From Fredinandcohnia onubensis (GTDB taxonomy: Bacteria > Bacillota > Bacilli > Bacillales > Bacillaceae_L): a DNA stretch of 64,000 nucleotides. The notes beneath the pieces were generated by a model that had not been told where the DNA came from, ran no database searches, and saw only the letters and a list, made by a program, of their open reading frames with translations. The stretch's first letter is position 1, and each line of letters starts with the position of its first letter. The translations under genes and the position numbers were made by a program. The stretch is taken from contig NZ_JAPSKV010000001.1 of the NCBI RefSeq assembly GCF_031181385.1, forward strand, positions 496,001 through 560,000, written 5' to 3'. Shown here piece by piece: positions 46,829 through 56,905 of the stretch.

Positions 46829-47596
46829 GTGTCGTTCATACATGCTTACCACACTGATGTGGGAATTAAAAAGAAAACAAACCAGGATGCGTTGCTCGTC
46901 AAGACGGCAAAAACGCCGAATGGATATGTGGGGATGTTCGTTGTGTGTGACGGAATGGGCGGACTCGACCATGGGGAACTCGCTAGTGCAACAGTAGTTC
47001 GAGGGCTCTCCGACTGGTTCGAACAGGAGCTGCCAGAACTCCTTCATTCTGATCATCAGGATGAAGACATTCGCAAAGCTCTCGAAGCCTGTATTAAGGA
47101 GCAAAATGAAAAAATCTTAGAATATGGGGACGAAACAAACACCCAGGTCGGAACAACGGTGACAGCCCTCCTCATCATTCATTCGCGTTATTATATCGTA
47201 CATCTCGGTGACAGCCGAGCGTATCAAATTCAGCAGCAGGTGACAAGGCTGACAAAGGACCAAACCTTGGTGGAACGTGAAGTGGAACGCGGAAACATTA
47301 CACCTGAGCAAGCCTTGAAGGACCCGCGACGCAATGTCCTTTTACAATGTGTTGGTGCAACAAGGGAGCTAGATGTTGTGATTATGACTGGCGAGACAGA
47401 ACCAGGAACCGTGTTCTTACTTTGTACAGATGGATTTTACCATAAAATCACGGATACGGAAATTCTTGAGGAACTCCGTCCGAACCAATTTTTAAATGAA
47501 AAACAATTAAAATACAAGGCGATTAAACTCGTCGATGCGGTGAAAGAACGAAAAGAGGTCGACAACATCTCAATCGTTCTTGCGCATGTAGTGTGA
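46829..47596 (+). CDS. PP2C-type Ser/Thr phosphatase
   Basis: 255 residues from GTG 46829 (GAGGTG upstream). PP2C/PppZ-type metal-dependent phosphatase: TNQDALL (motif 1), VCDGMGGLDHGE (motif 2), HLGDSRAY (motif 8 region), LCTDGFYHKI and C-terminal VDNISIVLA all hold metal-binding Asp residues. No membrane segment: cytosolic. Directly upstream of the Ser/Thr kinase gene, so it should reverse the kinase's phosphorylation of FHA-ligand motifs in this locus. Confidence 0.95.
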   Translation: MSFIHAYHTDVGIKKKTNQDALLVKTAKTPNGYVGMFVVCDGMGGLDHGELASATVVRGLSDWFEQELPELLHSDHQDEDIRKALEACIKEQNEKILEYGDETNTQVGTTVTALLIIHSRYYIVHLGDSRAYQIQQQVTRLTKDQTLVEREVERGNITPEQALKDPRRNVLLQCVGATRELDVVIMTGETEPGTVFLLCTDGFYHKITDTEILEELRPNQFLNEKQLKYKAIKLVDAVKERKEVDNISIVLAHVV

Positions 47597-47627
47597 ATGG
47601 TCGAGGCCATTCATAGGAGGAATTACG

Positions 47628-49568
47628 TTGATTAAAATCGGAAGTTTTATAGATGACAGATACGAAATATTGAAGGAAATCGGGCGCGGTGGAATGAGTA
47701 TCGTCTATTTGGCGATGGATAACCGACTCAACAAGTCTTTGGTCGTCAAGGATATCCGTAAGCGCGACAACAGTAACAACGAGCTCCTCATTAATAGTCT
47801 AGTTGTCGAGGCGAACATGCTCAAAAAACTTGACCACGGTTCACTTCCAAAGATTTACGACATCATCGAATCTGAGGGTGACATTTATGTGGTCATGGAC
47901 TATGTCGAGGGTGAGTCGCTCAAGCAAAAGCTGAAGCGGGAAAAAGTTATTTCGGCGAAACTTGTAATTAACTGGGCAAAGCAGCTTGCAGAGGTTCTCC
48001 ATTATTTACATACGAGAAAGCCGCATCCGATTATTTATCGCGACATGAAGCCGGACAATATCATGCTTACGCCGGAAGGGAAAATCAAACTGATAGACTT
48101 CGGGATTGCGCGTGAGTTCAAGGATGAGAGCCTGACAGATACGACAAATCTCGGAACGAAGACCTATGCGGCACCTGAGCAGCTGTCCGGTAAGCGAACA
48201 GACGCCAGAACTGACATATACAGCTTGGGTCTAACCCTGTATCAGCTCATAACTGGTAAAAGTCTAGCAGACCCGCCGTATGAGGTAAGGCCGATTCGCC
48301 AGTGGGATCCAACCTTACCAGAGGGACTCGAGCATATCATTTTAAAATGTACCCAGGCAGAACCGGAAAATCGCTACCAAACCAGTGAGGAGCTTCTATA
48401 CGATCTTGAAAACATCAACAAGCTCACGGCAGGCTACCGGAAAAAAATGATGAAGCGGCTCTATCTCTTTTTGGTTCCAGCCGTATTATGCCTTGGTTTT
48501 TCAACGACATCAGTACTCGGCTATCAAGGTATGCAAAATGAGCAGTTTCAGGATTACATGGGGCTAGTCAATGAATCTAGTATTTCGTTAATCGAGGGCA
48601 ATGATACAGAGGCAATCAAGCTTCTTGAGCAAGCAATTAAAGTCGACAAGGGACGTGCAGCTGCTTATATCAATCTGCTTGATGTTTACATTAACCGAAA
48701 TGAAGTGGACACGGGTCTTTCGAAAATTGAGGCCTATGTAAATGACGAATACGGCAATATCCATAAAAACAGTGAGGTTCTTTTTAAACTTGGGATGACG
48801 TATTTTGACCGGAAACGCGATTACCCTGTGGCACTGAAGTATTTTAAACAGGTGAATGAAAAAGACATTCCGGACGCGAGTTACTACATCACGCTTGCGA
48901 CAACATTAGGCGGCATGAATATTGATTATGACCAGTTTTCTACGAATCTCTTAGAGTTTGAATCGTTCAATGACAATCTTCCGAACCACGCGAAAAAGGT
49001 AGATAACTATAATTCGCTTGCGAACATCTACATTTCCTATAAAGGTCAAATCGCGGATGCCAATACGAAGGCAATCACAGTTGTTCAGAAGGCGCAGAAG
49101 GTGCTCGAGTTAGCTCCAGATGAGCAACTACAGTTAAAATACGAGATTGAGTTCGAGCAAAAGCTCGCGCAAGCCTTTTACTCAAGAGGCGTGAACTCCG
49201 AAGATCAAGTAGCAGCACGAGACGATTTCGAACAGGCGACACAGCACTACAACAATCTTCTTGATTTGAACGTAGCGAATAAGGAAGAGGTAATGAACAA
49301 TATCGGTGTGATTTATCAGGAGATGGGTGAGCATTCCCAAGCGGTTGAGCAATTTGAAAGAACGATTAAGGAATATCCGAAAAGCCTGAACGCGTACGTG
49401 AAGCTAGGCAATCTCTTGCTAGACATTGAGCAAGGAAAGCAAGAAGACCAGCGCAACTACAACAAGGCAAAAGAAGTCTTTGACAAAGCAGGAAAATTTG
49501 AAGGTGCTAAAGACAACGAAGCCTACAAAAAGCTATCCAGACGTATGAGTAATCTAAATATCAAATAG
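47628..49568 (+). CDS. membrane Ser/Thr protein kinase with TPR domain
   Basis: 646 residues from TTG 47628 (AGGAGG upstream). Kinase domain 1-270: glycine loop GRGGMSIVY (19-27), K41, catalytic D139 in YRDMKPDN (Y replaces the usual H), D157 in DFGIA, then APEQ. A membrane helix lies at about 278-298; the outer part (300-646) has TPR-like helical repeats (EAIKLLEQAIKVDKGRAAAY, HSQAVEQFERTIKEYPKSLN). It lacks PASTA repeats, so it should sense protein partners rather than cell-wall fragments. Active-site residues are complete. Likely phosphorylates Thr ladders in its neighbours. Confidence 0.94.
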   Translation: MIKIGSFIDDRYEILKEIGRGGMSIVYLAMDNRLNKSLVVKDIRKRDNSNNELLINSLVVEANMLKKLDHGSLPKIYDIIESEGDIYVVMDYVEGESLKQKLKREKVISAKLVINWAKQLAEVLHYLHTRKPHPIIYRDMKPDNIMLTPEGKIKLIDFGIAREFKDESLTDTTNLGTKTYAAPEQLSGKRTDARTDIYSLGLTLYQLITGKSLADPPYEVRPIRQWDPTLPEGLEHIILKCTQAEPENRYQTSEELLYDLENINKLTAGYRKKMMKRLYLFLVPAVLCLGFSTTSVLGYQGMQNEQFQDYMGLVNESSISLIEGNDTEAIKLLEQAIKVDKGRAAAYINLLDVYINRNEVDTGLSKIEAYVNDEYGNIHKNSEVLFKLGMTYFDRKRDYPVALKYFKQVNEKDIPDASYYITLATTLGGMNIDYDQFSTNLLEFESFNDNLPNHAKKVDNYNSLANIYISYKGQIADANTKAITVVQKAQKVLELAPDEQLQLKYEIEFEQKLAQAFYSRGVNSEDQVAARDDFEQATQHYNNLLDLNVANKEEVMNNIGVIYQEMGEHSQAVEQFERTIKEYPKSLNAYVKLGNLLLDIEQGKQEDQRNYNKAKEVFDKAGKFEGAKDNEAYKKLSRRMSNLNIK

Positions 49569-49597
49569 TGGGACAATGCACCTGTCCACATGTCTCA
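49569..49597. repeat. 29-bp dispersed palindrome, type A, decayed
   Basis: TGGGACAATGCACC ... ACATGTCTCA, beginning on the first base after the kinase stop codon (TAG 49566-49568), as at secA. Confidence 0.65.
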
Positions 49598-49631
49598 AAC
49601 TTGCGCATTTCGAATGAAAGGGGGCTCTCAA

Positions 49632-50201
49632 TTGGAATACCAAATCATGTTTTACGGGGGATTAGCGGGCGCAGTGGTAACGCTCATCATCTCGATCATC
49701 GTCTATATGAAACTACAAATCTCTCAAGTATTTGCGGACATTACGGGAAACCGATTTATGAAAAAGAAGACAAACAATCGAGTGTCCCTTGAGGCTCAGG
49801 AAACGAAGCGAACAACAAGTGAAATCAAGCTTCGGAAAAAAGAAGATCCAGTTGCAGCATCAGTTGAGGACACAGCCCTCATGAGCCAGGGACTCGAACC
49901 GACCTCTTTACTTGAGGAAAGTTCACACGCACCGACGGAATTGTTGGTAGAAAGAAAAGCTACCCGAGACACTTCATTACTGGAGGAGACCTCACTTTTA
50001 TCAGAGGAAACGGCCCTATTACAAGATGACGATGAGACGACATTGCTGGTCGGGGGTGACGAAACAACGATTCTCCTTGAAGGCGATGGCGAAACCGCAA
50101 TCCTCACTGAAAAAGAGGAAGAACCCGACTTTCAAATCGAAGTCGATGTCATGATAGTCCATACAAATAACGTGATTGAAAAAAGGAGCGTAGTAAAGTG
50201 A
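49632..50201 (+). CDS. membrane protein with a Thr-motif ladder (FHA-ligand-like tail)
   Basis: 189 residues from TTG 49632, set by AAAGGGGG seven bases upstream. One membrane helix (about 7-27), a basic stretch, then from about 80 to 160 a series of acidic motifs with T-[TSA]-x-[LI]: EDTALMS, EPTSLLEE, RDTSLLEE, ETSLLSEE, ETALLQDD, DETTLLVGGD, ETTILLEGD, ETAILTE. Such repeats look like multivalent phosphorylation sites for the adjacent kinase and binding sites for the FHA domains of EssC and the 45408 protein. Its end overlaps the next gene by 4 bases (GTGA). No known family. Confidence 0.72.
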   Translation: MEYQIMFYGGLAGAVVTLIISIIVYMKLQISQVFADITGNRFMKKKTNNRVSLEAQETKRTTSEIKLRKKEDPVAASVEDTALMSQGLEPTSLLEESSHAPTELLVERKATRDTSLLEETSLLSEETALLQDDDETTLLVGGDETTILLEGDGETAILTEKEEEPDFQIEVDVMIVHTNNVIEKRSVVK

Positions 50202-53200
50202 TAGCAATGATTTCAAAAAGCTACCGAAAAAACAAATCGGTACTCTGGTTACCGATCGCATTTGTTTTGGTGCTGTCGGTGGTATTCTTTAGCCTGAACG
50301 TATCATCTCAGGTTGAAACAAAACAGTATATAAAATTTAACAATGAACAATGGGAAATCGGCCAGGGTTTTTCAAATGAATGGTACATAAATGGAGATAC
50401 CCTTCAGTTCCAGGTTGATTTAAGTGAGGACTATGAGAATTATCTGAAGCCAAAAGAGACACCGGAGGAGCCGGAAAATCCTGAAGGATCTGAAACAGCG
50501 GGGGAAACGACCCCTGAAAATACAGCGACAACTCCAGTTGCAGGTGAGGAACCTGAAGGCGGGTTACCTTTTGACGTAACACTATCTAAGGGACCTGGAG
50601 AAGCAACTATAACTCCAATTACAGATGGCGGGTTCAAAGGTCTGTATAAAGTAACCATCTCTGGTGTTAATAAAGATGGTGTAATCCCGGTGACGATCAA
50701 CTTTGAAAAAGACACATGGGTGAATGAACCACCAACTAGCCAAACAACATTTACCGTTCAAAAAGACACACAGGCTCCAGTCGTTAATCTGTCTGGTCCC
50801 AAGGATGGAGAATTTTATCGGAAAGATGTTGACCTAGGTATCGAAGTAGATGAAGAACACTTTTTACAAGACAAAGTGACTATTTCAATTAAAAAGGACG
50901 GTTCGGATTTCGATTTACAAAATCCTGTTCAATGGGATGGAAAAAGAACGTCCATTAGATTTGATCAAGTTGGCCATTATGAAGTAACGGTAACTGCTAC
51001 TGATAAAGCAGGTAACGTGAGCGATGCAAAGTCCATTTCATTTGCCAACGTAAAAACAGATGCGATTTTGTACATTAAAGATAAAACAGAAAATAATTTT
51101 TATAAAGATAACGTAAATATCGTAGTTGAAAATCCACTTTCTATCCACTCTGCAAAGCTTACTTATGTCAAGGATGGCGGCGAGCCACAGACTGTGGATA
51201 TGGAAATCAAAAATACTCTGTTTTCAAAGACAGCAACATACTCCCTATCAGAAGAAGGAACGTATGCATTTAGTGCAAAGATAACAGATTATTGGAGACC
51301 AACTGGGTTTGAACTTGGAACCTATGAAAATATCATTATCGACAAGACATCACCTGAACTAAAAATAACTGGAGTTACAAATGGTGGTCAATATACAGAA
51401 TCTAAGGATTTAGTTGTTTCAGCAACAGACACATTTTTGGATGAAAACAAATCGGTGTTAAAGCTAACGAAAAACGGAAAAGCCGAAACCTTCACCGGAA
51501 AAGATGCTCTTGAAAAACGCAACTTAACAGATGGAGTATACGCTGTTGAACTAAGTGTGTTTGACAAAGCTGGGAATGAAACGAAAAACCCAGCAATCAA
51601 CTTTACAATTGATACTCAGAAGCCAGAGTTAGAGATTTCTGGAGTTGAAAATGGGAAGTTTTATCCTGAAGATCAAACCGTTCATTTTTCAGTAAAAGAC
51701 TTAACACTTGATTTGGCGAAAACAACTCTTGTCGTAAAGCACAACGATACCAACTACGCAGAAGAAATCAAATTCAAACAGAACGGTACAGTGGCAGAAG
51801 CAAGTCATACGTTTAAAACTGAAGGTAAATACACAATTGAGTTAAACGCGACTGACCAACTTGGAAATGCTGCAGACAAAATTACGAGAACATTCACACT
51901 CGACAAAACGAAGCCAACTGTTTCTCTTACTGGTGCTGAGAATAATAAGAAGTACAACCGCCAAGTAGACGTGGAAATTGTTGGAGAAGACACAAACAAA
52001 GATGATAGCAAGACCATTTTAACAGTAACAAAAGATGGGGAATCAGAAACGTTTGAAGGTAAAAACGCACATGAGAAACATAGCTTTACACAAGAAGGTG
52101 TCTATGAAATCAATGTAGACTACTTTGATAAAGCCAGAAACAAGGCTGATTTTTCAACGATTACATTTGTTATCGACAACTCTAAGCCAGAGGTTGATAT
52201 CACAGGTGTAACTGAAAATGAATTTGCGAATACAGACAAAGAAGTCAAGTTTACGGTTGAGGATTCACATATCGACCTAGACAACATTGAACTGACGATT
52301 ACGAAGGATGGCAAAGCTTATCCGACGGACGCCATCAAATTCAAGAAACAAAGGAACCGATATGCTGAGGCGGAGCATACTTTTACTGACGATGGTGTTT
52401 ATGTTGTAAAACTAAAGTCGACTGACGAAGCAGGAAATATTTCAGCTGAAAAACAAATTCGTTTTACCATCGATAAAATCAAACCTGAGATCGTTGTGAC
52501 AAACATCGGTGAAGATGGCAGATACAATGATGATCGTGAAGTAACGATCACGGTAACTGATCTAAATATGGGTGAGTCAAATGCAACAGTAAAGTACAAT
52601 GGAGAGTCATTTGAGATTGACCCACTCGTGCTCGAAGGTAAAATGGCAACAACTAAACACACCTTCACTGAAGAAGGAGTTTACGAGCTGCAAGTCATTT
52701 CAACGGATAAAGCCGGAAACGATACTACTAAATACATTAAATTCACGGTCGATAAAACAGGACCTGCGATTAAGTATTCAATTAAAGATGGTACGTATTT
52801 TAATGATGAAAAAGTGAACCTAACTGTTACTGTCGATGACTACACACCGTTCGTTCCTGAAATCACACTAAAAAATGGGGAAAAAGTCATCAAGGTTCCA
52901 ACAGACGGATGGATGAAAAAAATCGTCTGGTTAATCACTCAAGAACTAACTGTTGAACTTGAAGATGAAGGTGTTTATTCAGCTCAAGTAAAAGCGAAAG
53001 ACTACTTTGGCGCTGAAAGCACAGAGGACCTTGGCTTTACGATTGACCGCACCTCACCTGAAATCCAAATCAGCGGGAACATCCCGAATGGTGGATTTGT
53101 CCAAGGTGACAACGAGTTAACCGTAGACATCAATGACCTACATTTTGACGAAAGTAAAAATGTAGTCCTAGTAAACGGTAAACCGGTTAAGGATGCCCAG

Positions 53201-55603
53201 TGGAAAGAAACAGCAACTGGTTATCAGTTCAAGCAAAGCTACCCAGAGGACGGAGAATATGAAGTAACCGTTCGTTCTGAAGACTTTGCAGGTAACAAAG
53301 CAACGGAGAAAAAACACAATTTCACAGTGGACAACGTAAAACCAGTTATCACAATTGAAAATGTAAAAGACGGAACATTTTACGATAAAAAGCAAACAGC
53401 TACGATCAAGGTAAACGAGCTGAACTTTGCAAACAATGAAGTAGAAGTCAAAGTCAACAATAAGCCGTACGAGTGGAAAAACCAAGGCGTTGAATCAAGT
53501 CTTGTGATTCCGTTTAAGGAAGATGGCGACTATGTGATTAAGGTGTCTTCGACGGATGCAGCTGGAAACATTGCTGACGCAAAAGAAGTGAAGTTCACGG
53601 TAGATGAGAGCTTCCCGACGCTGAAAATCACTGGTGTCGAGCATATGACAAACTACAATATTAGCAAGCCAGTTACTTTCGAAGTAACCGATGCGAACAT
53701 CGATCAAACTTCATTACGTGTGACGAAGAACGGCAAGGCATATGAAGTTGGTCCGCTCAACCAAACGAGAACAAAAGAGAGCTTACAACACAATTTTGCA
53801 GAAGAAGGCAGCTATGTACTTTACTTCAATGCAACGGATAAATCAGGTAACAAAACAACGCATGAAGAGATTGCGTTTATCATCGACAAAACAAACCCAG
53901 TTGTAAAAATTGACGGTGTCGACCACCAGTCCTTCAATCCAACTGGCAAGCGCGTAACTGTTTCTGTTGATGAATTGAACTTCGGTACGAATTACGTTGT
54001 GCTTTCTGTAACAAAGGATGGCAAGGTATTTAATATTGGAACTTGGAAAAACAACAACAAGCTTTCAAGCTTAGGCTACAATTTTAATGATGATGGCTTG
54101 TACACCATTGCAATTAGCGCTGAAGATAAGGCGGGTAATGGTCCAATAACAGCGAACAAGACTTTCACAATTGATAAGACAAAGCCAGCAATCGAAATTA
54201 CAGGTGTTGAAAATGCAGCACATTATAATGTTGATAAGCCAGTGAGTGTTGAAATTCGTGATGTGAACTTAGATGTGAACCGCATCACCGTGACACGTAA
54301 TGGTAGAGGGTATAATGCTGGTGGATTTGGAGTAGCGAATCAAACTGCTCGACTTAGCCACAACTTTAGCCAAGAAGGTGACTATGCGATCAACGTAGAA
54401 GCGATTGACAAAGCGGGTAACCAATTCAGCAGACAGATTGCTTTTACAATTGATAAAACAGCTCCAGTCATTACACCGAAATTTAAAGGTCAAAGCCGTG
54501 TAATCAAGAATGGCGAATATATTAATGAAGTATTCACACCTGAATTTACGCTTGACCAAGGTGAGGACACTATTGTTTCAGTAACCATGAATGGTTCAAA
54601 TGTAACAGGTCGAATTCCAACGGCTACATTGGAAATGAAGTACGATTTCAGTGTGCTTGCACGAGATAAAGCAGGAAACGAGTCAACAATTGATATTAAT
54701 TTTATTCTTGATACGACAAAGCCGAACTTGAATATCACAGGTGTTATTGATGGATTCTTTAATAACAATCAAATGCCAACTGTGACTTATTCGGATCGTT
54801 ACCTTGATTCAAGTCGTTCAAGTGTCACATTAAATGGCCGCCCGTTTGTAAATGGGGTGCAGCTAAGTGAAGAGGGAGATTACATTTTAAAAGCTGAAAT
54901 CTATGATTTAGCCAACAATGTTTCATCCCGAACAATTGTGTTTACGATTGATAAAACTGCACCAGTTATTAAATTTAAAGAAGCTATTTCTGAAGGGTAT
55001 TTCAAGGAAAGCTTACTTCCTGAATTGCTAATTGAGGATTTAAATGCTTATGACATCATCTCACAAACCTTGAACGGTCAGCCTTATAATTTTGGTGACC
55101 CAATTGAGGAAGAAGGAAAGCACGTGCTCTTCTTCGAGGTAAAGGACAAAGCAGGAAATATCCAACAGCTAAGTGTTGAATTTATTATTGATAAAACTCC
55201 TCCGAAAGTCGTTGTCGATGGAGTCAAGAAAAACGAAACATATCGTGACCCTGTCACACTCTCAATCAGCCTTGATAATCCTAGTGATACACTCAAGTCT
55301 GTCATGATTAATGGAGAGCTTTTCAATGGTGACGTAAAAGACGTAAACGGAACAAAAGTTATTTCCGTAACACTTTCTGATATCAACAAGTACAAGGTAG
55401 AAGTATTAGCCGAAGACGTAGCGGGTAATGAAATGAACGAAGTAGTTGAATTCGAAATCGTTGAAAAAAGCGTACTCGTAAAGTTCTATGAAAACAAACC
55501 ATTATTTGCGGGCGCAATGGTAGGTCTTGTCGGTATTGCAGCAGCAGGTGCTGTCGCTCTACGCAGAACCATCATCCGCAGAAAAGACGCGAAAGATATG
55601 TAA
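50198..55603 (+). CDS. giant bitopic protein with about 17 Ig-like repeats
   Basis: 1801 residues from GTG 50198 (GGAG nine bases upstream, 4-base overlap with the previous gene). N-terminal membrane helix (about 18-38), an acidic Pro/Glu/Thr stretch near 85-115, then about 17 tandem Ig-like domains, each closing with F-T-I-D-K-T-x-P and containing D-K-A-G-N. A C-terminal membrane helix (ENKPLFAGAMVGLVGIAAAG) and basic tail (RRTIIRRKDAKDM) anchor the other end. It could span the cell wall as a stalk, the place taken by EsaA/YueB in canonical systems. Repeats are diverged, so this is old expansion rather than recent copying. Followed by a strong terminator. Confidence 0.85.
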   Translation: MIAMISKSYRKNKSVLWLPIAFVLVLSVVFFSLNVSSQVETKQYIKFNNEQWEIGQGFSNEWYINGDTLQFQVDLSEDYENYLKPKETPEEPENPEGSETAGETTPENTATTPVAGEEPEGGLPFDVTLSKGPGEATITPITDGGFKGLYKVTISGVNKDGVIPVTINFEKDTWVNEPPTSQTTFTVQKDTQAPVVNLSGPKDGEFYRKDVDLGIEVDEEHFLQDKVTISIKKDGSDFDLQNPVQWDGKRTSIRFDQVGHYEVTVTATDKAGNVSDAKSISFANVKTDAILYIKDKTENNFYKDNVNIVVENPLSIHSAKLTYVKDGGEPQTVDMEIKNTLFSKTATYSLSEEGTYAFSAKITDYWRPTGFELGTYENIIIDKTSPELKITGVTNGGQYTESKDLVVSATDTFLDENKSVLKLTKNGKAETFTGKDALEKRNLTDGVYAVELSVFDKAGNETKNPAINFTIDTQKPELEISGVENGKFYPEDQTVHFSVKDLTLDLAKTTLVVKHNDTNYAEEIKFKQNGTVAEASHTFKTEGKYTIELNATDQLGNAADKITRTFTLDKTKPTVSLTGAENNKKYNRQVDVEIVGEDTNKDDSKTILTVTKDGESETFEGKNAHEKHSFTQEGVYEINVDYFDKARNKADFSTITFVIDNSKPEVDITGVTENEFANTDKEVKFTVEDSHIDLDNIELTITKDGKAYPTDAIKFKKQRNRYAEAEHTFTDDGVYVVKLKSTDEAGNISAEKQIRFTIDKIKPEIVVTNIGEDGRYNDDREVTITVTDLNMGESNATVKYNGESFEIDPLVLEGKMATTKHTFTEEGVYELQVISTDKAGNDTTKYIKFTVDKTGPAIKYSIKDGTYFNDEKVNLTVTVDDYTPFVPEITLKNGEKVIKVPTDGWMKKIVWLITQELTVELEDEGVYSAQVKAKDYFGAESTEDLGFTIDRTSPEIQISGNIPNGGFVQGDNELTVDINDLHFDESKNVVLVNGKPVKDAQWKETATGYQFKQSYPEDGEYEVTVRSEDFAGNKATEKKHNFTVDNVKPVITIENVKDGTFYDKKQTATIKVNELNFANNEVEVKVNNKPYEWKNQGVESSLVIPFKEDGDYVIKVSSTDAAGNIADAKEVKFTVDESFPTLKITGVEHMTNYNISKPVTFEVTDANIDQTSLRVTKNGKAYEVGPLNQTRTKESLQHNFAEEGSYVLYFNATDKSGNKTTHEEIAFIIDKTNPVVKIDGVDHQSFNPTGKRVTVSVDELNFGTNYVVLSVTKDGKVFNIGTWKNNNKLSSLGYNFNDDGLYTIAISAEDKAGNGPITANKTFTIDKTKPAIEITGVENAAHYNVDKPVSVEIRDVNLDVNRITVTRNGRGYNAGGFGVANQTARLSHNFSQEGDYAINVEAIDKAGNQFSRQIAFTIDKTAPVITPKFKGQSRVIKNGEYINEVFTPEFTLDQGEDTIVSVTMNGSNVTGRIPTATLEMKYDFSVLARDKAGNESTIDINFILDTTKPNLNITGVIDGFFNNNQMPTVTYSDRYLDSSRSSVTLNGRPFVNGVQLSEEGDYILKAEIYDLANNVSSRTIVFTIDKTAPVIKFKEAISEGYFKESLLPELLIEDLNAYDIISQTLNGQPYNFGDPIEEEGKHVLFFEVKDKAGNIQQLSVEFIIDKTPPKVVVDGVKKNETYRDPVTLSISLDNPSDTLKSVMINGELFNGDVKDVNGTKVISVTLSDINKYKVEVLAEDVAGNEMNEVVEFEIVEKSVLVKFYENKPLFAGAMVGLVGIAAAGAVALRRTIIRRKDAKDM

Positions 55604-55612
55604 CAAAAATGT

Positions 55613-55646
55613 AGGCATTCGCTGTTTTGCGGATGCCTGTTTTTAA
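55613..55646 (+). terminator. terminator after the Ig-repeat gene
   Basis: AGGCATTCGC (55613-55622) pairs with GCGGATGCCT (55629-55638) over TGTTTT, followed by GTTTTTAAAA. Confidence 0.88.
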
Positions 55647-55681
55647 AAAAGTAGTTTGTTAGAATAAAAGGAGGCATCGTT

Positions 55682-56881
55682 TTGTCTAGAATCACGATCA
55701 AGCCGAATCAAGTTATCGGAATCAGTCCCATGGTAGGGTCTGTAGCCTCAAAACTTTCACAGGTTGAGGGAGGCGTGGCTTCTGTCAGAAATTCCATTGA
55801 TTATCGAATCTTGGCTAGAACCTCCATCCGGCCGCAACTAACAGAGGTAACTTCTTCAATTGATCAATTGGAAGAAAAAGTAAGGAAACTACAGTCCTTT
55901 TTAAATTTAGCTGTTACTCGTTATTCGTCAACAGAGCGATATTTAAATAGTTCGTTCATGGCGATGGAGGCAGTTCGGGGTATGGCCCCGGCAAATCAGC
56001 CAGCAAATGGTAAAAATGTTGAATCCTCAAGCAAGGATACATCTTCACTAGCACATAAAATCCTTTCTTACTTTGACTCCGTTAATAAAGGGTTAAGTGC
56101 AGGGGACGTTGCATTAGTAGGGTCACAGTTATTGTCTGTGGCAACCTCTTCTTTTTTAATGCGCAATTTAAAAATAAACTATATTGGCGGAAAGCCAACT
56201 ATAGGGCAAAGATTTCGCGGTCAATATAAATTCACTGTAACAGCAAAGCCTTCCTGGACTAGTCGAGGTGGATACAGCTCGAGAATAGCAAGACTTATCC
56301 ATAATTTTTCAAGGTCCACGCCGACAAATGCAGTTACAAGAGCCATGCATTCATTTGTTAGCTCCTATAATGGGCCATCTGCCCTATTAAAGCATGCAGC
56401 AGGTTTTTCGAAAAATGTAAATGCAGCCATGCACGGAACAACACTAATGGGACGCTTCCATCAGAGGATTACAATTGGCTCAAAAGAAGTAGTACAAAAC
56501 TTGGCGAAAGCAAGAGGATTTACCGCTGTCGCGAAACGAATCCCACTTCTATCAGGTTTTATCTCTGTAGGGGCTAACGCCACAGAGTTTGTAGACCCGA
56601 AAAATGCCAATTTATCAACAGGTGAAAAGATTGGTAGATTCAGTGCAGGTGTAGGTGCCGACATTGCGGCAATCGCTGGCGGTGCTAAGGTTGGTGCAAT
56701 GATTGGTAGCTTCGGTGGCCCAGTAGGGGTCGTTGTCGGTGGAGCTGTTGGTGGACTTGTTGGAGGTGTTTTAAGTTCAAAATATGGAAATCAGATTAAA
56801 GATGTTGGTCAAAAAATTGGTGGCGCAATTGAAAACGCGGGAAAATCGGTCTTCAATTCAGTTAAAAGTTGGTTTAACTAA
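55682..56881 (+). CDS. probable type VII effector with glycine-zipper C terminus
   Basis: 399 residues from TTG 55682 (AAAGGAGG upstream). Residues 1-105 are helical and LXG/WXG-like (IDYRILARTSIRPQL, QLEEKVRKLQSFLNLAVTRY), fitting an export-targeting domain; no Sec signal. The C-terminal part (about 325-385) is a glycine-zipper membrane segment (GPVGVVVGGAVGGLVGGVL), as in pore-forming toxins and in the membrane-depolarising effector TspA of S. aureus. A small polytopic membrane protein follows 24 bases on, a typical immunity arrangement. Not matched to a named family. Confidence 0.65.
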   Translation: MSRITIKPNQVIGISPMVGSVASKLSQVEGGVASVRNSIDYRILARTSIRPQLTEVTSSIDQLEEKVRKLQSFLNLAVTRYSSTERYLNSSFMAMEAVRGMAPANQPANGKNVESSSKDTSSLAHKILSYFDSVNKGLSAGDVALVGSQLLSVATSSFLMRNLKINYIGGKPTIGQRFRGQYKFTVTAKPSWTSRGGYSSRIARLIHNFSRSTPTNAVTRAMHSFVSSYNGPSALLKHAAGFSKNVNAAMHGTTLMGRFHQRITIGSKEVVQNLAKARGFTAVAKRIPLLSGFISVGANATEFVDPKNANLSTGEKIGRFSAGVGADIAAIAGGAKVGAMIGSFGGPVGVVVGGAVGGLVGGVLSSKYGNQIKDVGQKIGGAIENAGKSVFNSVKSWFN

Positions 56882-56905
56882 ATCGAAATTGATAGGATGA
56901 AGAAA

